Origin: Comamonas sp.
GTDB taxonomy: Bacteria > Pseudomonadota > Gammaproteobacteria > Burkholderiales > Burkholderiaceae_C
Length of the DNA stretch: 64,000 nucleotides
Assembly: GCA_031277805.1 (NCBI GenBank)
Contig: JAITLR010000013.1
Span: 1-64,000 of the forward strand
Direction of reading: 5' to 3'
Shown here one piece after another: positions 52,343 to 61,513 of this stretch. The notes beneath the pieces are model-generated. The model had not been told where the DNA came from. It made no database searches and saw nothing but the letters and a program-made list of their open reading frames with translations. Position numbers and translations under genes: made by a program. Position 1 is the stretch's first letter. Each line of letters begins with the position of its first letter.

Positions 52343-54000
52343 AGCAAGCCTTCTATCGGCAGCCAGCTCATCACCCGCACCAGCAGTCGCTTGAGCCAGC
52401 TGGTGCCGGGGTCGGCATCGAAGGACTGTGGTTCGTGGGGTGGTTGCGGGTTCAGACTGCTCCAGTGCAGTTTCTGGAGCTGATCCAGTTCCACCTTGTA
52501 CGCCATGCGCGGCAGATGTTGATCCAGCGCATTGGTGATCTGCTGGGCCATCTCGGGGTGTTTGATCACCACGCCCAGCTCGGTGTTGAGCATGGCCGAG
52601 CGCGGGTCGAAATTGAACGAACCCACGAACAGATGCTGTCCGTCGATGGCAAAGGTCTTGGCATGCAGGCTGGCGCCGGAGCTGCCGGTGGCCGAGCTTC
52701 CCGAGCTGCCGCTGAGTGCTGCGGGTGAGGGCGGCTCGCGCTTTTCCTCGGCGCGAACTCTGCTGGCGACCTTGGCCGTGGTGGACTGGGGCTGCAGATC
52801 GACCTCGCGCCGCATCTCGTACAGCTCCACGCCTTTTTCCAGCAGCGGTTTGCGGTATTTTTCATAGCCGGCGTGGACCATGGTGACGTCGGTCGCCTCC
52901 AGGCTGTTGGTCAGAATACGCACGCGCACGCCTTGATCGCGCAGCCGGGCAAAGGCTTCGACCCCCGCCTTGGTGGGCACAAAGTAGGGGGAGACCAGTT
53001 CCAGGAAATGCCTGGGTTGCCCGATGATGGGCGTCAGTTGCGACAGCATCAGGTCTTCCTTGGCTGCCTCGCTGAGAACCTTGGCGGGATCATCGCTGAC
53101 CAGCGTGGTGGGGGCCCATTGAAGTGGCAGGGTACCGGCCAGCAGTTCCTGGCTGAAGCGGCTTTGGCGCACGGCTTCCACATAGGCTTTGGATTCGGGC
53201 CGGTTCACATCGGCGTGCAGGCCTTCATAGACGCGCTCGACCGCGCGCTCGGGCATGGGCGGCAGGAGGCTGGTGGCGGGATAGGCCGACGGGCTGTTCC
53301 AGTAGCGGTCGAATTCGCGTGAAATCTCGTGGACCACGGACCCGGTGGTGACCACGTCCAGGTCGGCGAACAGCACTCCGTCTGTCGCGGCAAAGTACTC
53401 GTCACCGATGTTGCGCCCACCGACGATGGAGGCTGCAGAGTCCGCCGTGTAGCTCTTGTTGTGCATGCGCCGCTGGGTGCGCGAGAACTCGGTCAGGTAA
53501 CCGAGGGCCTTGGGTGTGCGCAGCGCAAAGGGGTTGAACAGGCGTACTTCGATATTGGGATGCTGGTCGAGCGCGGAGAGTGTGGCATCCAGGCCGCCGG
53601 TGCCGCCGTCATCGAGCAGCAGACGCACGCGCACACCGCGATCTGCGGCCTGCAGCAATTCGTCCAGCAACAGGTGGCCTGTGGTGTCGTTGCGCCAGAT
53701 GTAGTACTGCACATCGAGCGTGCGCTGGGCCGCCCGGGCCAGCAGGGCGCGGGCTGCAAACGCGTCATAGGCATCAGGCAGAAAGTGGATGCCACTTTTG
53801 CCAGGATTGCTTTGTTCCAGTGGCGCCAGCCCCTGGCCCAGCAAGGTCTGCCGGGACTCCTCGGCGCTGATGGCATGTGTTTCTGTGCGCTGCGGCATGG
53901 GGGGGAGCCCGCAGCCTGAAAGCAGGCCTGCCAGAAGCAGGCCGGTGGCGGCAGACTGCCAGTATGGAAACGCAGGGGCCGCAGCACTTGTATATCGCAT
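52339..54000 (-). CDS. Phospholipase D-family protein, ClsC-like cardiolipin synthase
   Basis: 553 residues with a lipobox-type start (LLLAGLLSGC, Cys30), so probably membrane-anchored. Two HKD motifs are present: HNKSYTADSAASIVGGRN and LHAKTFAIDGQHLFVGSFN. Between them lies a PLD-like domain pair as in YmdC/ClsC, which makes cardiolipin from phosphatidylethanolamine and phosphatidylglycerol. A Ser/Gly/Ala insert interrupts the C-terminal half near residue 425. The donor lipid is inferred. Confidence 0.87.
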   Translation of the reverse strand: MRYTSAAAPAFPYWQSAATGLLLAGLLSGCGLPPMPQRTETHAISAEESRQTLLGQGLAPLEQSNPGKSGIHFLPDAYDAFAARALLARAAQRTLDVQYYIWRNDTTGHLLLDELLQAADRGVRVRLLLDDGGTGGLDATLSALDQHPNIEVRLFNPFALRTPKALGYLTEFSRTQRRMHNKSYTADSAASIVGGRNIGDEYFAATDGVLFADLDVVTTGSVVHEISREFDRYWNSPSAYPATSLLPPMPERAVERVYEGLHADVNRPESKAYVEAVRQSRFSQELLAGTLPLQWAPTTLVSDDPAKVLSEAAKEDLMLSQLTPIIGQPRHFLELVSPYFVPTKAGVEAFARLRDQGVRVRILTNSLEATDVTMVHAGYEKYRKPLLEKGVELYEMRREVDLQPQSTTAKVASRVRAEEKREPPSPAALSGSSGSSATGSSGASLHAKTFAIDGQHLFVGSFNFDPRSAMLNTELGVVIKHPEMAQQITNALDQHLPRMAYKVELDQLQKLHWSSLNPQPPHEPQSFDADPGTSWLKRLLVRVMSWLPIEGLL

Positions 54001-54058
54001 GCACCAAGTATGCCGCAGCCGATTGGTGCGACCAGAGCCCGAGCGGCAGAGTGATGGT

Positions 54059-55666
54059 TCAGTCGATGCGGATGGGTCCGGGCTTGCGGTCTTCCACCAC
54101 GAAGCGTGCCAGGGTGTAGACGCTGCTGTCGGCCTTGAGCGGATCGGTGACGGCGCGCAACTCCGTGGTCATGTGGCGGGGCGTGATTTCCACGAGGCTG
54201 TAACCGCGCTCATCACAGCGTGCGTAAGTGACTTGCGGACTGTTTTGCACAATGGCGTCCACCTTGGTCTGTGTCATGCCGCTGTGCGAGCTGATGGAGG
54301 TGCCGCAAAACTCGCTGGCAACCACGGGGTTGCGCTTGTCTGGTGCCTCATCGCTTTGCGCTGGAATGCTGCAGACATAGTTCTGGTGAATGTCGCCACC
54401 AAGCAGCACGCTGTTGCGGGGCCGGCTTTCGCTGATCTGCCGAACCAGGCGCTGGCGTGCCTCGGGGTAGCCGTCCCAGCTGTCGGTGGACTGTTTGCCG
54501 CTGGGGTGCCTGCGGGCGGCGAACAGTGTGGTCTGCACCAGCGCGCTCCATTGCGGTGCATTGTTGGCGGAGCCTGCATCAGCCTGCACCTGCCGGGCCA
54601 GCCAGCGCTCTTGCTCCCAGCCCAGAAAGCTGCGCGCAGGATCGTGCAGCGCTGTGCATTCCTTGGGGTCTACCGTGCCCGTGCTGGCCTTGCCTTCCGG
54701 GCGGCAGGCTTGCAGATCGCGGTATTGGCGGCCGTCGAGCAGATGCAGCCTGGCCAGATTTCCCCATTGCAGGCTGCGATAGAGGGCCAGGCCTGGGGAG
54801 CCTTGCTGCAAGGCATTGGCTCGCAGCGGCATGTTTTCATAAAAAGCCTGCCAGGCAGCGTTGCGCCTTGCCAAAAAGTGAGCGAGTTCCCCACGCCCAT
54901 ATTGGGATGCATAGTCATTTTCTACTTCATGGTCATCCCAGATGACCGACCAGTTGCAAGCTGCATGGGCGGCCTGCAGGTGCGCATCGCTTTTGTGCAG
55001 GGCGTAGCGGTCGCGGTAGTCCTGCAGTGTCTGGGCAGTGCGCAGCGGCTGGGGGCGCGCCAGCCCTACTGGTTTGGCGGGTTGGGCATATTCATAGATG
55101 TAGTCGCCGAGAAACAGTACCAGGTCGGGTGCAGCCTGCGCAGCATCGGCCCAGGCGGTGTAGAAGCCATGCTCCCAGCGCTGACAGGAGGCCACGGCCA
55201 TACGGAGCTTCTGAGCTTTGGAGCCGGCAGCGGGGGCGGTACGGCAGCGGCCCGTGGTGCTGAAGGCGTTGCCACAGCGAAAGCGGTAGAAGTACCAGCG
55301 GTCAGGGCTCAGTCCGTTGACCTGGATGTGCAAAGTATGGCCGTGCTCTGGCAGGGCCGTTGTCTGGCCCTGAGCGACGGGTTGGCGAAACTGCTCATCA
55401 TGGGCCACTTCCCAGTGCACGGTCTGGGGCGCCAGCTCAGGCGATACATCGCTGCCCAGGTAGGCCAGTGGTGCGGTCAGCCGGGTCCAGATCAGGATGT
55501 TGTCGGGCTGCGGGTCGCCACTGGCAATGCCCAGGGTGAAGGGGTTGTGCGCCAGCGCCTCGCCAGCGCGAGCCCAGGTGGGCAGCGCGCCCAATGCGGT
55601 AGCCAGGCTGGAGGCCACCAGAAAGTGGCGGCGATTCGGTGCGGGTGTGTGGAGTGGTGAAAACAT
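54059..55666 (-). CDS. PhoD-family alkaline phosphatase
   Basis: Exported phosphodiesterase/phosphatase of 535 residues. NRRHFLVASSLATALGALP is a Tat signal. Landmarks: FTLGIASGDPQPDNILIWTR, ASCQRWEHG, LGDYIYEY and WDDHEVENDYAS (metal site), and GGDIHQNYVC. The C-terminal half carries FCGTSISS. These enzymes release phosphate from phosphodiesters, with calcium and iron in the best-studied member. No Pho box was found. Confidence 0.92.
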   Translation of the reverse strand: MFSPLHTPAPNRRHFLVASSLATALGALPTWARAGEALAHNPFTLGIASGDPQPDNILIWTRLTAPLAYLGSDVSPELAPQTVHWEVAHDEQFRQPVAQGQTTALPEHGHTLHIQVNGLSPDRWYFYRFRCGNAFSTTGRCRTAPAAGSKAQKLRMAVASCQRWEHGFYTAWADAAQAAPDLVLFLGDYIYEYAQPAKPVGLARPQPLRTAQTLQDYRDRYALHKSDAHLQAAHAACNWSVIWDDHEVENDYASQYGRGELAHFLARRNAAWQAFYENMPLRANALQQGSPGLALYRSLQWGNLARLHLLDGRQYRDLQACRPEGKASTGTVDPKECTALHDPARSFLGWEQERWLARQVQADAGSANNAPQWSALVQTTLFAARRHPSGKQSTDSWDGYPEARQRLVRQISESRPRNSVLLGGDIHQNYVCSIPAQSDEAPDKRNPVVASEFCGTSISSHSGMTQTKVDAIVQNSPQVTYARCDERGYSLVEITPRHMTTELRAVTDPLKADSSVYTLARFVVEDRKPGPIRID

Positions 55667-55753
55667 GGCGATGCTGTGGTACTTGGGTTGTGTAGCCAGT
55701 GGTCGGAAGTATCCCCCTTGACCCGGCAGACATCGCCGCGGTTTACAGCAGCT

Positions 55754-56731
55754 TTACTCGTTGACCAGCACCAGCTTGCCTTGTACTTGGCGTGAGCCCA
55801 TGCGCTCATAGGCGGCAAACAGCTCGCCCATGGGCATGGCCCGGTCGATTACCGGTTTGATCTTGCCCTGGGCGTACCACTGAGCCAGTTCTTGCATCAT
55901 GGCCGCGTTGTTCTGTGGTTCGCGCTTGGCGAAGTCGCCCCAGAACACGCCGACCAGCGAGGCGCCCTTGAGCAGCGGCAGATTCAGCGGCAGCGAGGGA
56001 ATGGGGCCGGAGGCAAAACCGATGATCAGATAGCGGCCGCGCCAGGCGATGGAGCGAAATGCCGGTTCGGCAAATTCGCCGCCCACGGGGTCGTAGATCA
56101 CATCAGGGCCTTTGCCATCGGTGGCGGCCTTGATGGCTTCGCGCAAGTCGCCCTGGCTGTAGTTGATGGTGGCGTCAGCCCCCTGTGCTTTGCACAGCGC
56201 GCATTTTTCGTCGGTGGATGCAGCGGCAATCACGCGTGCGCCAGCGGCCTTGGCAATCTGTATGGCAGCCGTGCCCACGCCGCCAGCTGCACCCAGTATC
56301 AGCACGGTCTCGCCGGCCTTGAGCTGGCCCCGGTCGATCAGCGCGTGATGCGACGTCGCATAGGTCATGATGAAGGCGGCGGCATCGACAAAGGGGAAAT
56401 TGCCTGGCAGCGGCATGCACATGGCGGCGGGCGCCAGTGTATGTGTAGCGAAGCCGCCCGTTCCTGAAAGGCAGGCCACATGCTGGCCGACCTGGAGGTG
56501 CTTGACACCTTCACCCACGGCCTGCACCACGCCTGCGTACTCGGAGCCGGGCACAAAGGGCAGGGGCGGCTTGATCTGGTATTTGTTCTGCACGATCAGC
56601 AGATCCGGGAAGTTGAGGCTGGCAGCCTTGATCTCCAGAAGCACCTGGCCGGGACCTGGTGCGGGAGTGGGCTGCTCGGTCCACTTCAGGGTTTCAACGC
56701 CGGTAGGCGTGGTGCAGAGCCAAGCGTGCAT
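55754..56731 (-). CDS. NADPH:quinone oxidoreductase (zinc-type MDR, Zn-free)
   Basis: 325 residues from MHAWLCTTPTGVETLKW. The nucleotide-binding segment ILGAAGGVGTAAIQIAKAAG is near 146-165 and the quinone-reductase pattern LNFPDLLIVQNKYQ follows the N-terminal fold. No zinc-ligand cysteine pattern is seen. AGGAG before the ATG decides the start. Related enzymes act on quinones or enones; the substrate is unknown. Between a PhoD gene and a chemoreceptor, with no operon. Confidence 0.88.
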   Translation of the reverse strand: MHAWLCTTPTGVETLKWTEQPTPAPGPGQVLLEIKAASLNFPDLLIVQNKYQIKPPLPFVPGSEYAGVVQAVGEGVKHLQVGQHVACLSGTGGFATHTLAPAAMCMPLPGNFPFVDAAAFIMTYATSHHALIDRGQLKAGETVLILGAAGGVGTAAIQIAKAAGARVIAAASTDEKCALCKAQGADATINYSQGDLREAIKAATDGKGPDVIYDPVGGEFAEPAFRSIAWRGRYLIIGFASGPIPSLPLNLPLLKGASLVGVFWGDFAKREPQNNAAMMQELAQWYAQGKIKPVIDRAMPMGELFAAYERMGSRQVQGKLVLVNE

Positions 56732-56888
56732 GGGGAGTCTCCTGATATTGCTGAATTCAATACGGCGGTGCTCCACAGGGCGCCACCGAATCCGTAGTCG
56801 AAAATCCTAGCCCACGCTTTGACAGCACCATGTTTCATTCGTGACATAGTGTGAAGTCAAATCACAACCAATCATCAGAGGGAGTTTT

Positions 56889-58718
56889 ATGTGGCATAGC
56901 TTGCGTACCCGCCTATTACTGGCCAGCATTGGCGTGGCCGTTCTGGCTGTGTTGACCCTCTCCGGCGCGGTGTTGTACGTCACCCGTGACAACATGCTGC
57001 GGGATCTGAATCAGCATCTGAGCGGGCAGACCCAGCAATACGCCGGCGAGCTGGCACAGTGGATAGGCGACAAGCGTCAGGTCACTAGTTCCATCCGCCT
57101 GGCGTTGGATCAGCCCGATCCCATGCCCATGTTGCGAGCTGCAGAAAAAGCTGGGCTGGATCTGGCCTACTTTGTGCGTGCAGACAAATCCCACGCCTTT
57201 ACTTCGCCTCGCCCCGCAGATTACGACGGCACGCAGCGCGGCTGGTACAAGCAGGCCGTGCAGGAGGGAAAGCCTGGCACTACCGCCGCCTATCCAGACT
57301 CTGGCACGGGGCGGCTGGTGGTCAGCCTGGTTGAGCCCATCATCGAAAACGGCCAGACCACGGCAGTGATCGCTTCGGATGTGGAGCTGACAACCGTCAT
57401 CGAAAAAGTCAAGGCGATTCATCCCACCAGCAAGAGTTTTGGTGTGCTGCTGGATGCAAAGAGCAACCAGATTCTGGTGGCGCCCAGTGCCGATCTGACG
57501 CTGAAGCCGATTACTGCCCTGGATGATGATCTGAGCCTGGATCGTGTCCTGCAGCTTGCCAGCAGCAACGGGCATACCGAAGCCACCCTGGGTGCGGAGG
57601 ATGACTTTGTCTATGCCGCAAAAATCAAAGGGACTGACTGGCTTTTGCTGGTGGTTGCCGAAAAGAGCGATGCTCTGAAGGGGCTGACGCATTTGGCCTG
57701 GATTGCCGGTGGTGTCACTCTCCTGAGTGCCCTGGGTGCGGCCTTGGTGATGTTGTTGATCATCACGCGTCTGCTGCGTCGCCTGCCCCTGGTGCGCAAT
57801 GCCTTGGCGGATATTGCCAGCGGAGAAGGCGATCTTACCCGCCGCATGGATGCTTCCGGCAAGGATGAGCTGGCGCAGATTGCCCACGCCTTCAATCAGT
57901 TCGCCGACAAGATCGCCGCCGTGCTGCTGCAAATCCGTGCCTCTGCGGAAAACGTGCGGGTAGCGACCACCGAGATTGCCTCGGGCAACCAGGATCTCTC
58001 CAATCGCACCGAACAGCAGGCCAGCAGCCTGGAGGAAACCGCCGCAGCGATGGAAGAGCTCACGGCCACCGTGCAGCAGAACGCGGCCAATGCCCAGCAG
58101 GCACGCAAGCTGGCGCATGACGCCTCCGACATTGCCGTGCATGGAGGGGAGGTGGTTGACCAAGTTGTCCAAACCATGGGCGGCATCGAGCAGGCCTCGC
58201 GCAAGATCGAGGCCATCATCAGCGTGATCGACGGCATTGCCTTCCAGACCAACATCCTGGCACTGAACGCTGCCGTGGAAGCTGCCCGTGCCGGGGAACA
58301 AGGTCGAGGCTTTGCTGTGGTCGCCAGCGAGGTGCGCACCCTGGCCGGGCGCAGCGCTGAAGCGGCCAAGGAAATCAAGGCGCTGATCGAAGACTCCGTG
58401 ACGCAGGTCGCCAGCGGCAGTCGCCAGGTGCAAGGCGCTGGCGCCACCATGGCGCAAGTGGTGGATAGCATCCGGCAGGTGAACACCATCGTGGCGGAAA
58501 TCAGCAACGCCAGCCAGGAGCAAAGCACCGGTATTGCCGAGGTCGGTACGGCGGTAGGTCTTATGGACCAGGCGACCCAGCAGAATGCCGCTTTGGTGGA
58601 AGAAGCGACGGCCGCTGCTCAGTCGCTGCAGCAGCAGGCGCAGAACCTGGCTGATGTGGTGGCAGGTTTCAAGCTGCCGGAGTCCGTGAGGGAGCAGGCG
58701 CTCCTGTCCCGGCGTTGA
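56889..58718 (+). CDS. Methyl-accepting chemotaxis protein with Cache-type sensor
   Basis: Chemoreceptor of 609 residues: membrane helix (about 9-30), a periplasmic Cache-like domain (about 35-275, with RGWYKQAVQEGKPG and VVSLVEPI, typical of dCache-1), a second membrane helix (about 276-298), HAMP (to 350) and the signalling hairpin with tip [18 protein letters not shown] near residue 452. There is no WETF tail. Cache receptors commonly bind amino acids or organic acids; the ligand is unassigned. Confidence 0.92.
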   Translation: MWHSLRTRLLLASIGVAVLAVLTLSGAVLYVTRDNMLRDLNQHLSGQTQQYAGELAQWIGDKRQVTSSIRLALDQPDPMPMLRAAEKAGLDLAYFVRADKSHAFTSPRPADYDGTQRGWYKQAVQEGKPGTTAAYPDSGTGRLVVSLVEPIIENGQTTAVIASDVELTTVIEKVKAIHPTSKSFGVLLDAKSNQILVAPSADLTLKPITALDDDLSLDRVLQLASSNGHTEATLGAEDDFVYAAKIKGTDWLLLVVAEKSDALKGLTHLAWIAGGVTLLSALGAALVMLLIITRLLRRLPLVRNALADIASGEGDLTRRMDASGKDELAQIAHAFNQFADKIAAVLLQIRASAENVRVATTEIASGNQDLSNRTEQQASSLEETAAAMEELTATVQQNAANAQQARKLAHDASDIAVHGGEVVDQVVQTMGGIEQASRKIEAIISVIDGIAFQTNILALNAAVEAARAGEQGRGFAVVASEVRTLAGRSAEAAKEIKALIEDSVTQVASGSRQVQGAGATMAQVVDSIRQVNTIVAEISNASQEQSTGIAEVGTAVGLMDQATQQNAALVEEATAAAQSLQQQAQNLADVVAGFKLPESVREQALLSRR

Positions 58719-58994
58719 ATCAAGCCGGATCCGGCTCTAGCCCTTATCCCATAAGCCCCAGAAGCTCCTTTTTCAGGATTTTCTGGCGTGGCAGGCTGCC
58801 TCGTACCTGCTGGCCTTGCCCTTCCCTTTGCCAAGGGGTGAGGGCCGGGCTCCGTTTTATGTACATTCCCAATGTCGGCCGAAGTGGCATTTTTCTGCTC
58901 TTCGGGGCCGTATGCATCGGCGATGATGGATGTGTGGCGTGAATGCCGCGTGTCTCTGTCGTGACGCGCGGCACGCCTACAATCCGCAGCATCC

Positions 58995-59783
58995 ATGAAG
59001 ATTCTTATTTGCAATGACGACGGCTTTCAGGCCCCAGGCATCGTGGCTTTGCACGATGCACTGCGCACCGTGGCAGACGTCGAAGTGGTGGCGCCCGAGC
59101 ACAACAACAGCGCCAAGTCCAACGCGCTGACGCTGAATGCGCCACTGTATGTGCACAAGGCCTACAACGGCTTTCGTTATGTGAACGGCACACCGGCCGA
59201 CTGCGTACATATCGCGTTGACGGGGTTGCTGGGCTATCGGCCTGACCTCGTGGTCTCGGGTATCAACAACGGCGCCAATATGGGCGACGACACGATTTAC
59301 TCGGGCACCGTGGGGGCGGCCATGGAAGGCTATCTGTTCGGCATCCCTTCGATTGCCTTCTCGCAGGTGGACAAGGGCTGGGCCGAACTTGAGGCTGCAG
59401 CTGCCACGGCACGCCAATTGGTGCAGGACATGCAGAGCCAGCAGCTGATCGGCGCCTTGCCTTGGCTGCTCAATGTGAACATCCCCAATATGCCGCTGGA
59501 TGCGCTCAAAAGCGTCAAGCTGTGCCGTCTGGGGCGACGCCATTCGGCCGAACAGGCCGTGGTGCAGCAAAGCCCGCGTGGCGAGACCATGTACTGGATC
59601 GGCAGCGCGGGTGCGGCCAAGGATGATTCGGAAGGCACGGATTTCCATGCGACAGCCCATGGTCATGTGGCGATGACACCGCTGAAGGTGGATCTGACCG
59701 ATCATGAAAATCTGGGCTACTGGGCGCAGACGGCCAGCAAGCTCGCGGGCCAGCAGGCCTCTGCGCCGGCGGTGTCGTCGTGA
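58995..59783 (+). CDS. surE: 5'/3'-nucleotidase SurE
   Basis: Stress-survival phosphatase acting on nucleoside monophosphates and polyphosphate, 262 residues. The metal motif NDDGFQAPGI is near the N-terminus (ILICNDDGF), followed by APEHNNSAKSNALTL, NGTPADCVHIALTGL and SGINNGANMGDDTIYSGTVG. Its stop overlaps the pcm GTG (GTGA at 59780-59783). First gene of surE-pcm-nlpD. Confidence 0.95.
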   Translation: MKILICNDDGFQAPGIVALHDALRTVADVEVVAPEHNNSAKSNALTLNAPLYVHKAYNGFRYVNGTPADCVHIALTGLLGYRPDLVVSGINNGANMGDDTIYSGTVGAAMEGYLFGIPSIAFSQVDKGWAELEAAAATARQLVQDMQSQQLIGALPWLLNVNIPNMPLDALKSVKLCRLGRRHSAEQAVVQQSPRGETMYWIGSAGAAKDDSEGTDFHATAHGHVAMTPLKVDLTDHENLGYWAQTASKLAGQQASAPAVSS

Positions 59784-60565
59784 GCGAGCGTCGCTCGCCT
59801 CAGGTGCCGGGCTGGATCGCCCGTTCGGTGCAGACCAGTGCCAGCGCGGCGCGCGCGCCTGCTGCGCCCAAGCCTCTCAATCCGCTGCGCGTGGCTGCGT
59901 CCCCCGTCGGTGTGGGGCTGGACTCTTCGACGGTGCGGGCGCGCATGGCGCAGCGCATTGGTGCAACTGGTGTCAGCAACCCTGCGGTGCTGCAGGCCAT
60001 GGCGACGGTGGAACGCCACCGTTTTGTCGATAGCGCCCTGGTCAATCAGGCCTATGAAGACACCAGTCTGCCGATAGGCCTGGGCCAGACCATCTCCAAG
60101 CCCAGTGTGGTGGCACGGATGACTGAGTTGCTGCTGGACTCCGATGCCGGCAAGGCAGGCTTGGGGCGCGTGCTGGAGATTGGTACGGGCTGCGGCTATC
60201 AGGCGGCCGTGCTGGCCATGGTGGCCAAGGAGGTCTACTCGATCGAGCGTCTGCGCGGCCTGCATGAAAAAGCTCGCAGCAATCTGCGCCCCATGCGTCT
60301 GTCCAATGTGCATCTGATTCTTGGTGACGGCATGGTGGGCTTTGCCAGCGGCGCGCCCTATGCGGGCATTATTGCGGCGGCGGGCGGAGAGTCCGTGCCG
60401 CAGGAATGGTGCGACCAGCTGGCCGTAGGCGGGCGCCTGGTGGCTCCTGTCGTGGTGGGTGCCGGTAAGCAGGCGCTGCTGGTGATTGACAAGAGTTCAC
60501 ACGGTTTTAAACAGACAGTTTTGGAAGCAGTCAACTTTGTCCCTCTAAAATCGGGGATCGCCTAG
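59780..60565 (+). CDS. pcm: Protein-L-isoaspartate O-methyltransferase
   Basis: SAM-dependent repair methyltransferase for isoaspartyl proteins, 261 residues, starting with GTG. The SAM loop EIGTGCGYQAAVLAMVAKEV lies near 135-155, the family ending motif and substrate region follow. A basic, Ala/Pro-rich extension of about 45 residues at the N-terminus precedes the fold and is longer than in most Pcm. Overlaps surE by four bases; nlpD starts 13 bases after it. Confidence 0.94.
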   Translation: MSERRSPQVPGWIARSVQTSASAARAPAAPKPLNPLRVAASPVGVGLDSSTVRARMAQRIGATGVSNPAVLQAMATVERHRFVDSALVNQAYEDTSLPIGLGQTISKPSVVARMTELLLDSDAGKAGLGRVLEIGTGCGYQAAVLAMVAKEVYSIERLRGLHEKARSNLRPMRLSNVHLILGDGMVGFASGAPYAGIIAAAGGESVPQEWCDQLAVGGRLVAPVVVGAGKQALLVIDKSSHGFKQTVLEAVNFVPLKSGIA

Positions 60566-60578
60566 AAGGGAATAGCTT

Positions 60579-61439
60579 ATGTTGGTATCGCGAAGTCTTG
60601 GTGCATTGGGAACGGCTGTGCTGGCAGGTGTCATCCTGGCCGGTTGCTCCACCCAGGCAAACAGGGCTCCTGTGGAGGATCGCGGACAGTCGGCCTCCTC
60701 ATCTTCCAGTGTGGATGTCAAGTCCTTGCCTGGTGCGGAAAATGCGGGCAAGCCCGGCTACTACACCATCAAGCCCGGCGACACGCTGATCAAGGTGGGT
60801 CTGGAACATGGCCAGAGCTGGAAGGACATTGCTCGCTGGAGCAATCTTGAAAACCCCAATGTGATCGAAGTGGGTCAGGTGGTACGCGTGGTGCCGCCAG
60901 GACGTGATGCGCCTGTCGCATCGTCGGGATCGGGCCGCGGTGTTGCGCCTGTGGTTGTGGGCGGTGGCAGCACCGCGACACCATCTTCGACGACGACCGC
61001 TCCTGCTGCAACCGCAACGCCCGTGCCGTCCACCCCGGCAACCAGCCCTGCGCCGGTGGCCAAGGGTGCTGACGATGTCAACTTCATCTGGCCTGCCAGC
61101 GGTTCGCTGATTGCCGGTTTCGATGAGGCCCGCAACAAGGGCTATGACATCAGCGGCAAGGCTGGCGACCCCGTGGTTGCTGCTGCAGATGGTCGTGTCG
61201 TGTATGCCGGTGCCGGCCTGCGTGGCTACGGCAACCTGATCATCCTCAAGCACAACAACACTTATCTGACGGCCTACGCCCACAACCAGTCGCTGCTGGT
61301 CAAGGAAGACCAGTCGGTGAAAAAGGGTCAGAAGATTGCCGAAATGGGCAGCACCGATGCTGATCGCGTCAAGCTGCACTTCGAGGTGCGCCGCCAGGGC
61401 AAGCCTGTCGATCCTTCGCGCTATCTGCCCTCTCGTTGA
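60579..61439 (+). CDS. nlpD: NlpD-type LytM lipoprotein (catalytically degenerate)
   Basis: Activator of the amidase AmiC in cell division, 286 residues. Signal with lipobox LAGC (Cys23), a LysM domain (about 60-105, YYTIKPGDTLIKVGLEHGQS), an Ala/Pro/Thr/Ser linker, and a C-terminal LytM domain (about 165-286). The domain has NKGYD where active peptidases have HxGxD, and KLHFE where they have HLHFE, so peptidase activity should be absent as in E. coli NlpD. In enterics rpoS would follow; here rluD does. Confidence 0.9.
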   Translation: MLVSRSLGALGTAVLAGVILAGCSTQANRAPVEDRGQSASSSSSVDVKSLPGAENAGKPGYYTIKPGDTLIKVGLEHGQSWKDIARWSNLENPNVIEVGQVVRVVPPGRDAPVASSGSGRGVAPVVVGGGSTATPSSTTTAPAATATPVPSTPATSPAPVAKGADDVNFIWPASGSLIAGFDEARNKGYDISGKAGDPVVAAADGRVVYAGAGLRGYGNLIILKHNNTYLTAYAHNQSLLVKEDQSVKKGQKIAEMGSTDADRVKLHFEVRRQGKPVDPSRYLPSR

Positions 61440-61466
61440 GCATGGCGGGACAACGCAAACAAGCCT

Positions 61467-61495
61467 CACAAGCCCCTGCCCAGCAGGGGCTTGTG
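61467..61495 (+). terminator. Strong hairpin after nlpD, before rluD
   Basis: Perfect 13-base stem CACAAGCCCCTGC/GCAGGGGCTTGTG (61467-61479, 61483-61495), loop CCA. The tail is TCTTC, not a pure T run, so it may end or attenuate transcription into rluD. Confidence 0.7.
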
Positions 61496-61513
61496 TCTTC
61501 TGAGGCTCAGAAT

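Noticed and set aside
56916..58523. A 535-codon open frame antisense to the third chemoreceptor
   Set aside because: Composition matches an antisense shadow, and the receptor domains are complete on the other strand.
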